52,865 nucleotides of DNA from an uncultured Gammaproteobacteria bacterium (GTDB taxonomy: Bacteria > Pseudomonadota > Gammaproteobacteria > Eutrophobiales > Eutrophobiaceae). Below, piece after piece: positions 28,746-38,202 of this stretch. The DNA is taken from positions 1 to 52,865 of the forward strand of contig CATOTD010000017.1 of the NCBI GenBank assembly GCA_951812995.1. Reading direction: 5' to 3'. Within the stretch, counting starts at the first letter, position 1, and every line of letters starts with the position of its first letter. Made by a program: the position numbers and the translations under genes. The notes under the pieces are model-generated. The model saw only the letters and a list, made by a program, of their open reading frames with translations. It did not search any database and was not told where the DNA came from.

Positions 28746-30097
28746 AGTGTAAAGAATCTTTCGCACTTTCTGATTTGGCTTTCCCTTAAATCTGGTTGTT
28801 ACGCTACCTGAAAATCCTTTTCTTTATCCATCTCTTGGAGCAAATCCATGTTCAGATATGTCCGCGTTCCCCACTAGCTCCCCGCGATGTGTCTAAGCCT
28901 TGCCGCACAAAGCATCAACGCCGAGTTGCCATCCGGGAATGCACACACTACTCGTGTTCGCCGCCTGATTTCTCGAATGATTTGTTCCAAAGGATTGTTA
29001 GTCCGAATGCGAATCCAGTGCTCTGCTGGGAACCGATAATACGTCAGGGTCTCTTCCATGCACTACCCAGCCAATCCGCCGCACTCGATAACTTCATGTC
29101 CCTGAGTTTCTTCTCGACCTCCGTGGCCTTATGCCTGGCTACTTCCAGATATTCAGATGCATGGATAGCCTGCAACATGCGAGAGACTTCTTTGACACGA
29201 CCACGAGGCACATGACTGAAGACGTTGCGGTAAAAGTGCACAATACAACGCTGCCACTCAGCATCAGGGTAGAAGTCACCGATAGACTCCTTGCGCCCAA
29301 GACAGGCATCACTGAGCACCAACCTGATGCCCTTGAGACCGCGTGCCTGCAAATGACGCAGGAATCCTGACCATCCCACCTTATCCTCCTTAGTCCCTTC
29401 AACAATCCCTGGAATGCGGCGGTAGCCATCGTCCCCAACACCTATGGCGACTAGAACAGAAACGTTCTTCACTGCACCGCCCCAACTGCGTTTGAGCACA
29501 ACACCGTCTAGGTACACATAAGGGGAATCACCCTCTATGGGGCGATTACGCCACTCTTCAATCTGCCCATAGATACGCTGGTTGAGCTTTGAAATAGTCC
29601 CTAAGCTGACACGGGTACCCCAGAGGGCTGCGGTAATGTCTTCTACACGTTGTACTGAAACACCTGCCAGATACATCTCGAGCAACGCCTCTTCAATTGA
29701 CGCTACACGGTGCCGATAGTGCTCTATGATGGCCATCTCAAAGGTCTGCTTGCGTAGCTTCGGCATCTTTAACTCAAGCTCTCCAGCCCTTGTGTGGCAC
29801 TTCCTGGTGTAGCTACCAGACCGGTCGTCTTTGCGCGTCTCAGTGCGTGCATATCGATCAGCACCCACCAGCGCATCAGCCTCAACGTCCAGAATCTGGT
29901 TAAGGGTGTCTTCCACAGTCTTCAGTACCACTTTGTTGAGATGGCCCTGCAGTTCCTGTTCATCAATAGGGACTACATTGTTCAAGTGCTTGTTTGTATC
30001 ATCGCTCATGGCAACTCTTCTCCTGGTCAAATAAATGGTTATGTCACTTTTTATTTAACCAGATAAAGGGAACCGCCTCTTCAAATTTGCGAAAGAT
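28746..30097 (-). mobile_element. IS256-family element, group gamma, copy A (defective)
   Basis: The 3' terminus begins AGTGTAAAGAATCTTTCGCA at 28746. The inner terminus matches copy B only as far as TTGCGAAAGAT at 30097, so about a dozen bases of the inner inverted repeat have been lost or replaced. The transposase gene carries two lesions (28799-30009). Confidence 0.85.
28799..30009 (-). pseudogene. IS256-gamma transposase copy A, frameshift plus nonsense
   Basis: From ATG at 30009 (MSDDTNKHLNNVVPIDEQEL) the protein matches the intact copy at 32941-34152 up to LSSAADWLG. A one-base deletion then shifts the frame (SAWKRP, stop at 29044). In the original frame the C-terminus (ETLTYYRFPAEHWIRIRTNN) resumes, but it meets a TAG where copy B has AAG in GSKWGT. 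The N-terminal part still contains VYLDGVVLKRSWGG and LVLSDACLG with the first two catalytic Asp residues. Copy C at 50078 shares both lesions. Confidence 0.88.
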
Positions 30098-30154
30098 AAT
30101 TTAGGTTATCCTTTTCACTTATCCACACTCCTCTGACCTCTGTTTAGAACACAT

Positions 30155-30179
30155 AAAAAAGGACCCCGAAGGGCCCTTT
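30155..30179 (-). terminator. Rho-independent terminator of the TonB receptor gene
   Basis: On the minus strand GGGCCC and GGGTCC close on a TTCG tetraloop and are followed by six T residues. It lies 22 bases past the receptor stop codon. Confidence 0.85.
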
Positions 30180-30201
30180 CCATATTACTAATTCAGTGTC
30201 C

Positions 30202-32709
30202 TTAGAAATCGTAGATCACACGAGCGTACCAGAATGCACCGTTGAAACCGCCGGGTGAGAACTGGCTGTACTTGTTACCAACACCGTTGGCGGCACCCGG
30301 GTTTTCGTCCGGAGTCTCGTCAGTGATGTTGTTAGAACCCAAGATCAGGCTCAGACCAGATTCGAAGGAGTAACCTACTTCGGCATCCAGCGTACCGTAG
30401 CCGTCGTAAGTCAGACCATCTTCAGAGTCATACCAATCATCGTAGTAGTTGTAACGAGCCATGAAGCGCCACTGCTTATAAGTGTGATTCACACTAATGT
30501 TCGCGCGCCATTCAGGCAGACCTTCTTCCATTTCCTGGATACGGGCCTCATCCACATTCTCGGTTACGCCGCTGTCGACTTCAGTTGCGGTACGGTTGTA
30601 CGCGAAGTTCACGTCGGTTACACCAGCGCTCCAGTCGGTAGACCAGGTACCAACTATGTCGATACCTTCAGTCGTAGTATCGATTTCGTTGGTGAAGAAG
30701 CGGAATCTCTGAATCGTCGCAGCAGCAGTAATACCGGCATCGATCAGGTCGTTACGCTCTTTGTTGGTCAGCGCGTAGTTACGAGACAGCGCCAGACGGT
30801 CTTCCAGCTCGATGTTGAAGTAATCAACAGTCAGGCTGAAGTTACCGGCCTGCAGTACGATACCGGCGGTGTAGTTAGTGGACTCTTCCGGATCCAGCTC
30901 CTGACCACCACGCAGCTCAGCTACAGGGTTGGTGGAAGGAATAGTTCCGTTGTTGGTCAGGTCACCGATAGCCGCATCAAACTCAGTTGATACGTTAAAG
31001 GCGTTGGATTGACCCGGCGTAGGAGCACGGAAACCCGTGCTGTAAGTACCACGAAGACCCAACCAGTCAGTTACGCTGAAGTGAGTCGCAATCTTACCGT
31101 TAGTAGTCGTACCGAAGTCGTCGAAGTCTTCCCAACGAACAGCGGCACCCAGCAACCACCAATCGGTTACGTCAGCTTCGAAGTCCAGGTAAGCAGCAAC
31201 GTTGGAACGGTTCCAGTCGCCACCAGCCAGAGGGCTGAAGCCGGGGAAGCCGTTAGACGCAGCAGAGAAACCCTGGTCGGCCAGAGGGCCGATTTCCCAG
31301 GATGCCTGGTCGCCTACCTTGATTTCAAACTCTTCTTTACGCCATTCAACACCACCGGCGATGTTCAGGTCTGAAGCAAATGCAGACACTTCTACCGGAT
31401 AGCTGAAGTCAGCGTTAAAGTTAGTTTCGATCTGAGTGTAATCGCCGGGATCAAACTCAAAAGGAGACTGCGGCCCCAAAGAGGCATTCACAGTTTTGGA
31501 GATGAAGAAGTCAGCAGTGTTGTAGCCGTAGCTACCGCTTACATCGTAAGTCAGGCCGTTTTCCATGTTGCCGCGCAGGCCTACTACTGTGTTGAAGTCT
31601 TCAGTTTTACCGCCGAATCTGGGAGTAAAACCACCAGGACGCACTTCGTTAAACACGAAGCAGTTGGGATCAGCAATAACAGCATCCAGAGCAGCCTGGT
31701 TACCCACACGTACAACCGGGCAATTGCCAGACATATCTTCAGTCAGGTCACCGACCAGGCGAGTTGCACCGCCGTCGCCAGAGAACACACCGCTGCGGGT
31801 ATCAGGATTACGGAAGTAGAAACCACCTTCTGTTTCCTTGCTGGCGTAGTTACCAAACATGTATACCTCAGAGTTGTCAGAGGTGTTCAAGCCAAAGTTC
31901 CAGACCGTTTTCAGGTCTTCGGAGATCTCAGGGCTACCCCAAACCTGGGCAGGATTGGCAACATCGGTGTTACCACCGGCGATCAAACCAGCCGCATCGT
32001 TACGCTGCACACTGCGGTTTGTGGGATCAGACTCACCATACTCAAAGCTCAAGTTGGCAAAGCCATTGTCGCTCATGGGCAGGCCAACGTTACCGGCGAT
32101 AGACCAGATGGACTCGTTGTCCTCAGTGTACTCACCGTACTTGGCTTCCAGGGTGGTGCCTTCAGATCCATCCTTGAGGATGAAGTTCATTACGCCAGCA
32201 ATGGCATCAGAACCGTACTGTGCAGATGCACCGTCGCGCAGAACTTCTACTTGCTTTAGGGCGATAGAGGGGATAGCGGAAATATCCGGACCCTGTGCAC
32301 CGTCAGATACACCATTACCCAACCAGGTAATTACAGATGCGCGGTGACGACGTTTGCCGTTTACCAGCACCAGTGTGTGGTCGGGAGCCAGGCCACGCAG
32401 GTTGGCAGGACGGATAACCGTGGCCGCGTCACTGATAGGCTGTGTGTTTACGTTATAGGAAGGAACAACATTACGGATCAGATCCGTCAGGTCGCTACCG
32501 CCCTGGTTGCGGAAGTCTTCACCACCGATAACATCGATCGGAGCCGCAGACTCATAAACTGAGCGTGCCTCCCGACGGGTACCGGTGATAACCACCTCTT
32601 CCAGGGCGGCTTCTTCGCCCTGTGCCATTGCTTGCGGAACAACACCGGCTGTTAAAGCCAGCGGCATCGACACGGCCAAGGCAATTTTCTTGGGTGTGAA
32701 CGGTTTCAT
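30202..32709 (-). CDS. TonB-dependent outer-membrane receptor
   Basis: An 835-residue receptor. A signal peptide runs to about AMAQ (residue 30) and the TonB-box region is EEVVITGTRRE (37-47). The plug domain (LTDLIRNVVPSYN, LVLVNGKRRHRASV, QVEVLRDGASAQYGSDAIAG) spans about 50-175. A 22-strand barrel then ends with the aromatic terminus WYARVIYDF. Such receptors import large or scarce nutrients across the outer membrane using ExbBD-TonB energy; the substrate cannot be read from the sequence. The type, with VITWLGNGVSDGAQGPDISA in the plug, is familiar from marine gammaproteobacteria. Its coding sequence looks richer in G+C than the surrounding chromosome, and it stands alone between two IS copies. 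GGAGAAATCAATT precedes the ATG. Confidence 0.93.
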   Translation of the reverse strand: MKPFTPKKIALAVSMPLALTAGVVPQAMAQGEEAALEEVVITGTRREARSVYESAAPIDVIGGEDFRNQGGSDLTDLIRNVVPSYNVNTQPISDAATVIRPANLRGLAPDHTLVLVNGKRRHRASVITWLGNGVSDGAQGPDISAIPSIALKQVEVLRDGASAQYGSDAIAGVMNFILKDGSEGTTLEAKYGEYTEDNESIWSIAGNVGLPMSDNGFANLSFEYGESDPTNRSVQRNDAAGLIAGGNTDVANPAQVWGSPEISEDLKTVWNFGLNTSDNSEVYMFGNYASKETEGGFYFRNPDTRSGVFSGDGGATRLVGDLTEDMSGNCPVVRVGNQAALDAVIADPNCFVFNEVRPGGFTPRFGGKTEDFNTVVGLRGNMENGLTYDVSGSYGYNTADFFISKTVNASLGPQSPFEFDPGDYTQIETNFNADFSYPVEVSAFASDLNIAGGVEWRKEEFEIKVGDQASWEIGPLADQGFSAASNGFPGFSPLAGGDWNRSNVAAYLDFEADVTDWWLLGAAVRWEDFDDFGTTTNGKIATHFSVTDWLGLRGTYSTGFRAPTPGQSNAFNVSTEFDAAIGDLTNNGTIPSTNPVAELRGGQELDPEESTNYTAGIVLQAGNFSLTVDYFNIELEDRLALSRNYALTNKERNDLIDAGITAAATIQRFRFFTNEIDTTTEGIDIVGTWSTDWSAGVTDVNFAYNRTATEVDSGVTENVDEARIQEMEEGLPEWRANISVNHTYKQWRFMARYNYYDDWYDSEDGLTYDGYGTLDAEVGYSFESGLSLILGSNNITDETPDENPGAANGVGNKYSQFSPGGFNGAFWYARVIYDF

Positions 32710-32841
32710 AAATTGATTTCTCCATCTCTATATTTTTTGTTTTGATAGAACCGAGAAGCGGACCGCGGGTGAAAACCACCACCCACTGAAAAGAACAGAC
32801 TTCTACGTACTCCTACCACAGGTCTTTTTTACGGTTCTGGT

Positions 32842-34205
32842 AGTGTAAAGAATCTTTCGCAAATTTGAAGAGGCGGTTCCCCTTTATCTGGTTAAATAAA
32901 AAGTGACATAACCATTTATTTGACCAGGAGAAGAGTCGCCATGAGCGATGATACAAACAAGCACTTGAACAATGTAGTCCCTATTGATGAACAGGAACTG
33001 CAGGGCCATCTCAACAAAGTGGTACTGAATACTGTGGAAGACACCCTTAACCAGATTCTGGACGTTGAGGCTGATGCGCTGGTGGGTGCTGATCGATACG
33101 AACGCACTGAGACGCGCAAAGACGACCGGTCTGGTAGCTACACCAGGAAGTGCCACACAAGGGCTGGAGAGCTTGAGTTAAAGATGCCGAAGCTACGCAA
33201 GCAGACCTTTGAGATGGCCATCATAGAGGGCTATCGGCACCGTGTAGCGTCTGTCGAAGAGGCGCTGATCGAGATGTATCTGGCAGGTGTTTCAGTACAA
33301 CGTGTAGAAGACATTACCGCAGCATTGTGGGGTACCCGTGTCAGCTTAGGGACTATTTCAAAGCTCAACCAGCGTATCTATGGGCAGATTGAAGAGTGGC
33401 GTAATCGCCCCATAGAGGGTGATTTCCCTTATGTATACCTGGACGGTGTTGTGCTCAAACGCAGTTGGGGCGGTGCAGTGAAGAACGTTTCTGTTCTAGT
33501 CGCCATAGGTGTTGGGGACGATGGCTACCGCCGCATTCCAGGGATTGTTGAAGGTACTAAGGAGGATAAGGTGGGATGGTCAGGATTCCTGCGTCATTTA
33601 AAGGCACGCGGTCTCAAGGGCATCAGGTTGGTGCTCAGTGATGCCTGTCTTGGGCGCAAGGAGTCGATCGGTGACTTCTACCCTGATGCTGGCTGGCAGC
33701 GTTGTATTGTGCACTTCTACCGCAACGTCTTCAGTCATGTGCCTCGTGGTCGTGTCAAAGAAGTCTCTCGCATGTTGAGGGCTGTCCATGCATCTGAATA
33801 TCTGGAATCTGCCAGGCATAAGGCCACGGAGGTCGAGAAGAAGCTCAGGGACATGAAGTTATCGAGTGCAGCGGATTGGCTGGGCCAGTGCGTGGCAGAG
33901 ACCCTGACGTATTATCGGTTTCCAGCAGAGCACTGGATTTGCATTCGGACTAACAATCCTTTGGAGAGGATCATCCGAGAAATCAGGCGGCGAACACGAG
34001 TAGTGGGAGCATTCCCGGAAGGCAACTCGGCGTTGATGTTGTGTGCGGTAAGGCTAAGACACATCGCGGGGAGCAAGTGGGGAACACGGAAATATCTGAA
34101 CATGGATTTGCTCCAAGAGATGGATAAAGAAAAGGACTTTCAGGTAGCGTAACAACCAGATTTAAGAGAAAGCCAAATCAGAAAGTGCGAAAGATTATTG
34201 ACACT
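32842..34205 (+). mobile_element. IS256-family element, group gamma, copy B (apparently intact)
   Basis: 1364 bp between AGTGTAAAGAATCTTTCGCA at 32842 and its imperfect inverse ending at 34205. The two ends differ at a few positions in the first 27 bases. It contains one intact transposase gene. Flanking 8-mers (GTTCTGGT and GCCAATAT) are unrelated, so no target duplication remains. Confidence 0.87.
32941..34152 (+). CDS. IS256-family (mutator-type) transposase, full length
   Basis: About 403 residues from ATG at 32941, preceded by CCAGGAGAAG; a frame extension to 32920 adds MTRRRVA without a better site. DDE residues lie in YVYLDGVVLKRSW, RLVLSDACLG and NPLERIIREIRRR. The zinc/helix regions C-terminal to VHFYRNVFSHVPRG are present. 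This is the only uninterrupted IS256 transposase in the window and the likely source of mobility for copies A and C. Confidence 0.93.
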   Translation: MSDDTNKHLNNVVPIDEQELQGHLNKVVLNTVEDTLNQILDVEADALVGADRYERTETRKDDRSGSYTRKCHTRAGELELKMPKLRKQTFEMAIIEGYRHRVASVEEALIEMYLAGVSVQRVEDITAALWGTRVSLGTISKLNQRIYGQIEEWRNRPIEGDFPYVYLDGVVLKRSWGGAVKNVSVLVAIGVGDDGYRRIPGIVEGTKEDKVGWSGFLRHLKARGLKGIRLVLSDACLGRKESIGDFYPDAGWQRCIVHFYRNVFSHVPRGRVKEVSRMLRAVHASEYLESARHKATEVEKKLRDMKLSSAADWLGQCVAETLTYYRFPAEHWICIRTNNPLERIIREIRRRTRVVGAFPEGNSALMLCAVRLRHIAGSKWGTRKYLNMDLLQEMDKEKDFQVA

Positions 34206-34273
34206 GCCAATATTCTTGCAGGCTTCTATTACGTTTGACACTAAAGGAAAAATAAAGAAAACGGTTTAGCGGC

Positions 34274-34302
34274 TTGGATACCATGACTTGTTTTGGTATG
34301 AT
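34274..34302 (+). promoter_or_regulatory. Candidate sigma-70 promoter of the small lipoprotein gene
   Basis: TTGGAT (34274-34279) and TATGAT (34297-34302) are spaced by 17 bases. The start codon of the next gene lies 26 bases downstream. Confidence 0.5.
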
Positions 34303-34328
34303 CAGCAGTATTTTATAAGGATAAAGAA

Positions 34329-34592
34329 ATGTCGGGACATCATCTGTTATTGCTACCTCTATTAGCCGCTTGTGCACTCGTTTACCCGTTCGCCCACAGT
34401 AAAGAGCCGTCGTACACCGCTGGCATGGTAATGAAGGCGGGGGATGCTTGCCGATTTGATGATGAGTCTGTTTTTAGCATCTCCGGAGACGGGCGGAGTT
34501 GCCTCCTCAGTACGCGTCCTCCTGACCCCGACGGTGGGTTTTTGGCCCTGCTCCTCTCAAACGCGTGTGCTGGGTCATTGACCATGACCTAG
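34329..34592 (+). CDS. Small predicted lipoprotein, unknown function
   Basis: An 87-residue protein beginning MSGHHLLLLPLLAACALVYP. LAAC at residues 12-15 fits a lipobox, although the positively charged n-region is weak (two His). It is preceded by AAGGA eight bases from the ATG and by a good promoter. The remainder (MKAGDACRFDDESVFSISGD) contains two further Cys and resembles no family I recognise. The last twenty residues look like low-complexity coding and could be a frameshifted tail. It lies directly outside the composite transposon. Confidence 0.45.
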   Translation: MSGHHLLLLPLLAACALVYPFAHSKEPSYTAGMVMKAGDACRFDDESVFSISGDGRSCLLSTRPPDPDGGFLALLLSNACAGSLTMT

Positions 34593-34651
34593 GATGGAAT
34601 AATGATTAAGGGATCCCCAGACGACGGGGTATGGAGAGTCACCATTGCTAA

Positions 34652-35474
34652 AAACTAGGTAGCGGACTCATAATTAAGGCTGTTGAGGTTTGCCATTTAA
34701 CTATATGTCAAATATTCTTAGAGCAAGGGTTGGAATTTTCTCTTTTTTTGAATGAATATAAAAATGCTAACACAGTATTTGACTATATTAGAAAAATAAT
34801 TGAGGGAATAACTACCGAAAAGCAGGAAGTAGATAAAATTAGTGAAGCGGCCTTAGAAGTTCTTCGGGATACGTTTTTTAATAGTACGTACGTTCGACGA
34901 AAGAATTTATCTTGGTAAACTTAGTCGAACGTATGTCCTTATGTTTTTGCTCAGAAATGAGCCTAAAATTGTCGATTATTTGAGATCAATGTCATCTCAA
35001 TTTTGCCTGTATATTGGAACAGATATTCTTGTGCAGTGTATGTCCGAGTGTTTGCTTTCAACAGAAGATCAGCGTACAAAAAATACTTTGAAAATGTTAA
35101 AAGATGCAGGTTCTACATTGGTGTTAACGGATAGTACTATTGGTGAGGTCTGGCATCACCTTAGGGCAACACATTACGCGTACGTGAACAACTATTATGA
35201 AATTGACCAATACATGAAATTGGATATTGTAGAAGAAATCAAAGAGATATTGATAAGATCGTACTTCAATTCTAAATTGAAAATCAAACCTGATATAATT
35301 TCTTGGAATAACTACATTTCTAGTTTCTGCACTTACTCAAGGGATGAGTTGTGCGAGTATTTGATAAATGATCTTAATCTTGACTTTGAGTCAAGTGAAA
35401 CCACAGAAATGGGTATAGATATAGAAAAACTACAAAGTCTTTCTAATAAAATTTATGAAGTGAAAGGAATATAA
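34652..35474 (+). pseudogene. Fragment of a PIN-like-domain protein, frameshifted
   Basis: The frame is open from about 34652 (KAVEVCHLTICQIFLEQGLE) through TVFDYIRKIIEGITTEKQEV to a stop at 34918. Just before this the true sequence moves to another frame (FDERIYLGKLSRTYVLMFLL). It runs on to 35474 with FCLYIGTDILVQCMSE and TLVLTDSTIGEVWHHLRATH. The TDILVQ...TDSTIGEVW pattern, with two acidic positions about 50 residues apart, resembles a PIN-type nuclease. There is no start codon with a ribosome-binding site, and the C-terminus ends abruptly before the IS at 35568. An N- and C-truncated relic; the family is not named with confidence. Confidence 0.5.
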
Positions 35475-35567
35475 AATAGAGATTGCGGGGAATAAGTAGA
35501 AAGAATATTAAGCAAAAATGCTACTACGACCGTGCTTAGAATTTACCAACGGCGCAAAGAAGAGGGC

Positions 35568-36939
35568 GAGTTATAACCGAATCTGGTGTCTGAATAGGTT
35601 GAAGTATGCGGCGTGCCTTGCTGGAATCGGTTTTGTCTAGCAATCGAAAATAACAAGAGGAGTACGCCACACATGACAAACAATACTGTGATTGATCTGG
35701 GTACACCAGAGGGCATTGATCCACTGACAGAGTTACTCAGATCTGGTGCGAAGCAGTTAATCACCGAAGCTGTCCAGGTAGAGCCAGATGAGTTGATGAC
35801 GCATTATGATGATCAAAAAACGGCTGACGTACGCCAGCACGTTGTCCGTAGCGGTCATCATCCAGAACGAGAGATCATCATCGGGGTTGGCAAGGTCAGC
35901 GTCGAGGTGCCCAATATCCGTAGCCGTGAGGGTGAGTCGGCGAGCTTTCAATCTTTGCTTGTACCGCCCTACATCCGGCGCACAGCGACCCTGGATGCGG
36001 CGATTCCCTGGCTTTATTTGAAAGGTGTTTCGAGTGGTCAGATGCAAAGTGCACTGGAAGCGATTGTCGGACTGGAGGCTAAAGGGCTGTCGGCCAATGT
36101 CGTGGGTTGTTTGAAACGGCAATGGGAAGCTACATACAAGCAATGGTGTACACGTTCCGTGTCTGATGAATGGGTCTATATCCGGACTGATGGCATCTAC
36201 AGTGGTCTTCGAGGTGACGATGGTCGATTGTGTTGCCTGGTCATCATCGGCGTGAACAGTCGCGGTCAGAAGCATTTTATGTCGATTGAAGAGGGTGTCA
36301 GGGAATCGAAACAGCGCTGGCGAGCAGTGTTGTTGTCGTTGCAACAAAGAGGCTTGGGTCAGCCCCGAAGCTGGCCATTGGCGATGGTGCTTTGGGTTTC
36401 TGGGCAGCCCTTGAGGCAGTGTATCCAGAGACTGATGTGCAACGTTGCTGGATGCACAGGACCGGCAATGTGCTGAACTATCTGCCCAAGTCTGTTCAGG
36501 AGAAAGCAAAGCAGGGTCTGGATGGCAGAGGGCCGCGTTGACGCAGAGCAGGTGTTCGATGACTTTGAGGAACGTTTCGGTGTCAAGTATCCCAAGGCAG
36601 TGGCATGCTTATCGAAAGACCGTGATGCGTTGCTGGCATTTTATGACTTTCCAGCAGAGCACTGGAGCCACATCAGGACAACGAATGTCACCCCGTCGAG
36701 CTTTGCGACAATCCGGCATAGAACACGCCAGGCTAAAGGTTGTGTCACGCGGAATACGATGCTGACGATGATCTACAAGATGGGATTATGCGCCGAAGAT
36801 TCCTGGCGCAAACTGCGAGGCTTCAGACACTTGGCAAAGGTGATTGAAGGCGTGAAGCTTAAAGATGGAATCGAGGTAACTGAGGACGACAAGGTAGCCG
36901 CATGATCAAATTGTCAGACACTACTTTTGACAATAGCTC
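35568..36939 (+). mobile_element. IS256-family element, group alpha, copy 2 (defective)
   Basis: 1372 bp, the same length as copy 1. It starts GAGTTATAACCGAATCTGG at 35568 and ends GACAATAGCTC at 36939. Flanks AAGAGGGC and TCGTATTA show no duplication. It is in inverted orientation to copy 1, 32 kb away, so the pair could support inversion of the intervening chromosome. Confidence 0.87.
35673..36905 (+). pseudogene. IS256-alpha transposase copy 2, broken
   Basis: From ATG at 35673 (preceded by AAGAGGAG) it reads past the codon mutated in copy 1, to LSLQQRGLG. There a frameshift near 36360 leads to a stop at 36476. The correct C-terminal reading (KLAIGDGALGFWAALEAVYP, then CWMHRTGNVLNYLPKSVQ) lies in another frame. 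A second frameshift near 36520 precedes EQVFDDFEERFGVKYPKAV and DFPAEHWSHIRTTN, up to 36905. Both frameshifts are shared with copy 1, so the ancestral copy was already damaged when it was duplicated. Confidence 0.85.
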
Positions 36940-36978
36940 TCGTATTACTTAATGGGATATATCCATTGCTTAAATTAA

Positions 36979-38157
36979 GGAACATCTAATTAATTAAGGA
37001 TTTTCAAGCAAGTGGGCATCACTGTGCTCGATAGTAGCGAGCATTGAACGTTTTGCTCATTACGCTCTTTCATTTCTCTTGTCCCGGCCTACTGTTTTCA
37101 GCTATCGCCCCTATTTAAGGCGTACTAAGCCACTGATAGCCGTAATCATTGCTTCTTTGATAGCATAAGATTAATCAGGGCACAGTGGGCATACAGGTGG
37201 TTCGCATTCTTGCCTGGCCCTTTGAATCTGACTTTGGTAAATCCATATTGTCGCTGCATGATATGAAAGACATGCTCAACCTTGGCACGGACTTTGGATT
37301 TGTGCCGGTTTTTAGCCTTGTCCTGTTCGGTCAGTTTGCGGTGACGTGAGCCTTTGACCTGGGTGTAGTCTTTTACCTTGGGGTCATTATCCTTGAGTAC
37401 GGATTGCTGACCCGCATAGGCACTATCTCCCCAAAGACGGGTCTTTTCTCCATGCAGTAGGTCTCCAAGTACCTGTGAGTCGTGGACATGGGCTGGTGTG
37501 GCAACAACAGAGTGTATCAGTTTGGTTTTGCTATCCACACCGATGTGCGCCTTCATGCCAAAGTACCATGGCTTGCCTTGTTTGGTCTGATGCCTATCAA
37601 GATCACGGGTTTTGCTTTTGTTCTTGGTGGCGGTAGGCGCATTGATGAGGGTCGCATCAACAATAGTGCCTTTGGATACTTTCATGCCGTTTTCCTCCAG
37701 ATAGACGGCAACAGCATCAAACAGGGCAACTCCGAGGTTGTTCTCCTCCAGCAGATGACGGAATTTACAGCGGGTGGTTGCATCTGGCACGGGTTCCTGA
37801 CCTAAGTCTATCTGGGCAAAGCACCGCATGGCAGGTGTGTCATATAAAGCCGCTTCTGTGGCAGGATCAGATAAGGCAAACCAGTGTTGCAGGAAGTCAA
37901 TTCTCAGCATGCGTTCCATGCCCACCGGACGGCGACCAGCAGGGGTTGGGGTAATGAGGCTCAATTACTGCAGTCAGCGCTTGCCAGGGAATGAGCTGAT
38001 TCATCTCTTCGAGAAATATCTCTTTGCGTGTCTGCTTGCGGTATTTCTCGAATCCAGATACTGCCAAGCTTTTTTGTTGCATCTTTTGACCCTCCACTTA
38101 AAACATTGCGGTATTATCGTAGATTATGGCAAATTATGGCATTAATCAGAGGTTCCT
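36979..38157 (-). mobile_element. IS5-family element, 1179 bp, just upstream of fhs
   Basis: Inverted ends GGAACATCTAATTAAT at 36979 and, from the other strand at 38157, GGAACCTCTGATTAAT. TTA flanks both ends, consistent with the short duplications of IS5. The transposase reads leftward and has one frameshift. The element's 5' end lies 45 bases from the fhs start codon. Confidence 0.85.
37146..38082 (-). pseudogene. IS5-family transposase with a single frameshift
   Basis: ATG at 38082, preceded by GGAGGG, gives MQQKSLAVSGFEKYRKQTRK and then MNQLIPWQALTAVIEPHYP. One base is then missing within TACCCCAACCCC near 37960. The remainder reads in another frame: RMLRIDFLQHWFALSDPATE, FRHLLEENNLG, KGTIVDATLINAPTATKNK (first Asp), LWGDSAYAGQQ (second Asp) and KVRAKVEHVFHIMQRQYG (Glu region). 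Apart from this the gene is complete. A read error or a very recent mutation is possible; programmed slippage at the C-runs cannot be excluded. Confidence 0.85.
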
Positions 38158-38159
38158 TA

Positions 38160-38173
38160 AGTATATAATTCCC
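38160..38173 (-). repeat. Solitary IS1595-type terminus
   Basis: The sequence AGTATATAATTCCC equals the outer 14 bases of the IS1595 inverted repeat of this window (reverse complement GGGAATTATATACT). No IS1595 coding sequence adjoins it; the IS5 element lies on its inner side and fhs follows 30 bases later. It may be a leftover end or chance in an AT-rich region. Confidence 0.4.
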
Positions 38174-38202
38174 TATTTAATAATATTGTTTGGGAGGATG
38201 TA

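Larger units (their letters stand above)
28746..34205. mobile_element. Candidate composite transposon carrying a TonB-dependent receptor
   Basis: Two IS256-family gamma copies in inverted orientation (28746-30097 and 32842-34205) enclose a single TonB-dependent receptor gene and its terminator. Both transposase 5' ends face inward. The outermost termini are inverted repeats of one another: AGTGTAAAGAATCTTTCGCA at 28746 and the reverse complement of the end at 34205, which reads AGTGTCAATAATCTTTCGCA. No matching target duplication is seen at the outer borders. The right copy encodes an intact transposase; the left one is broken. Confidence 0.65.
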
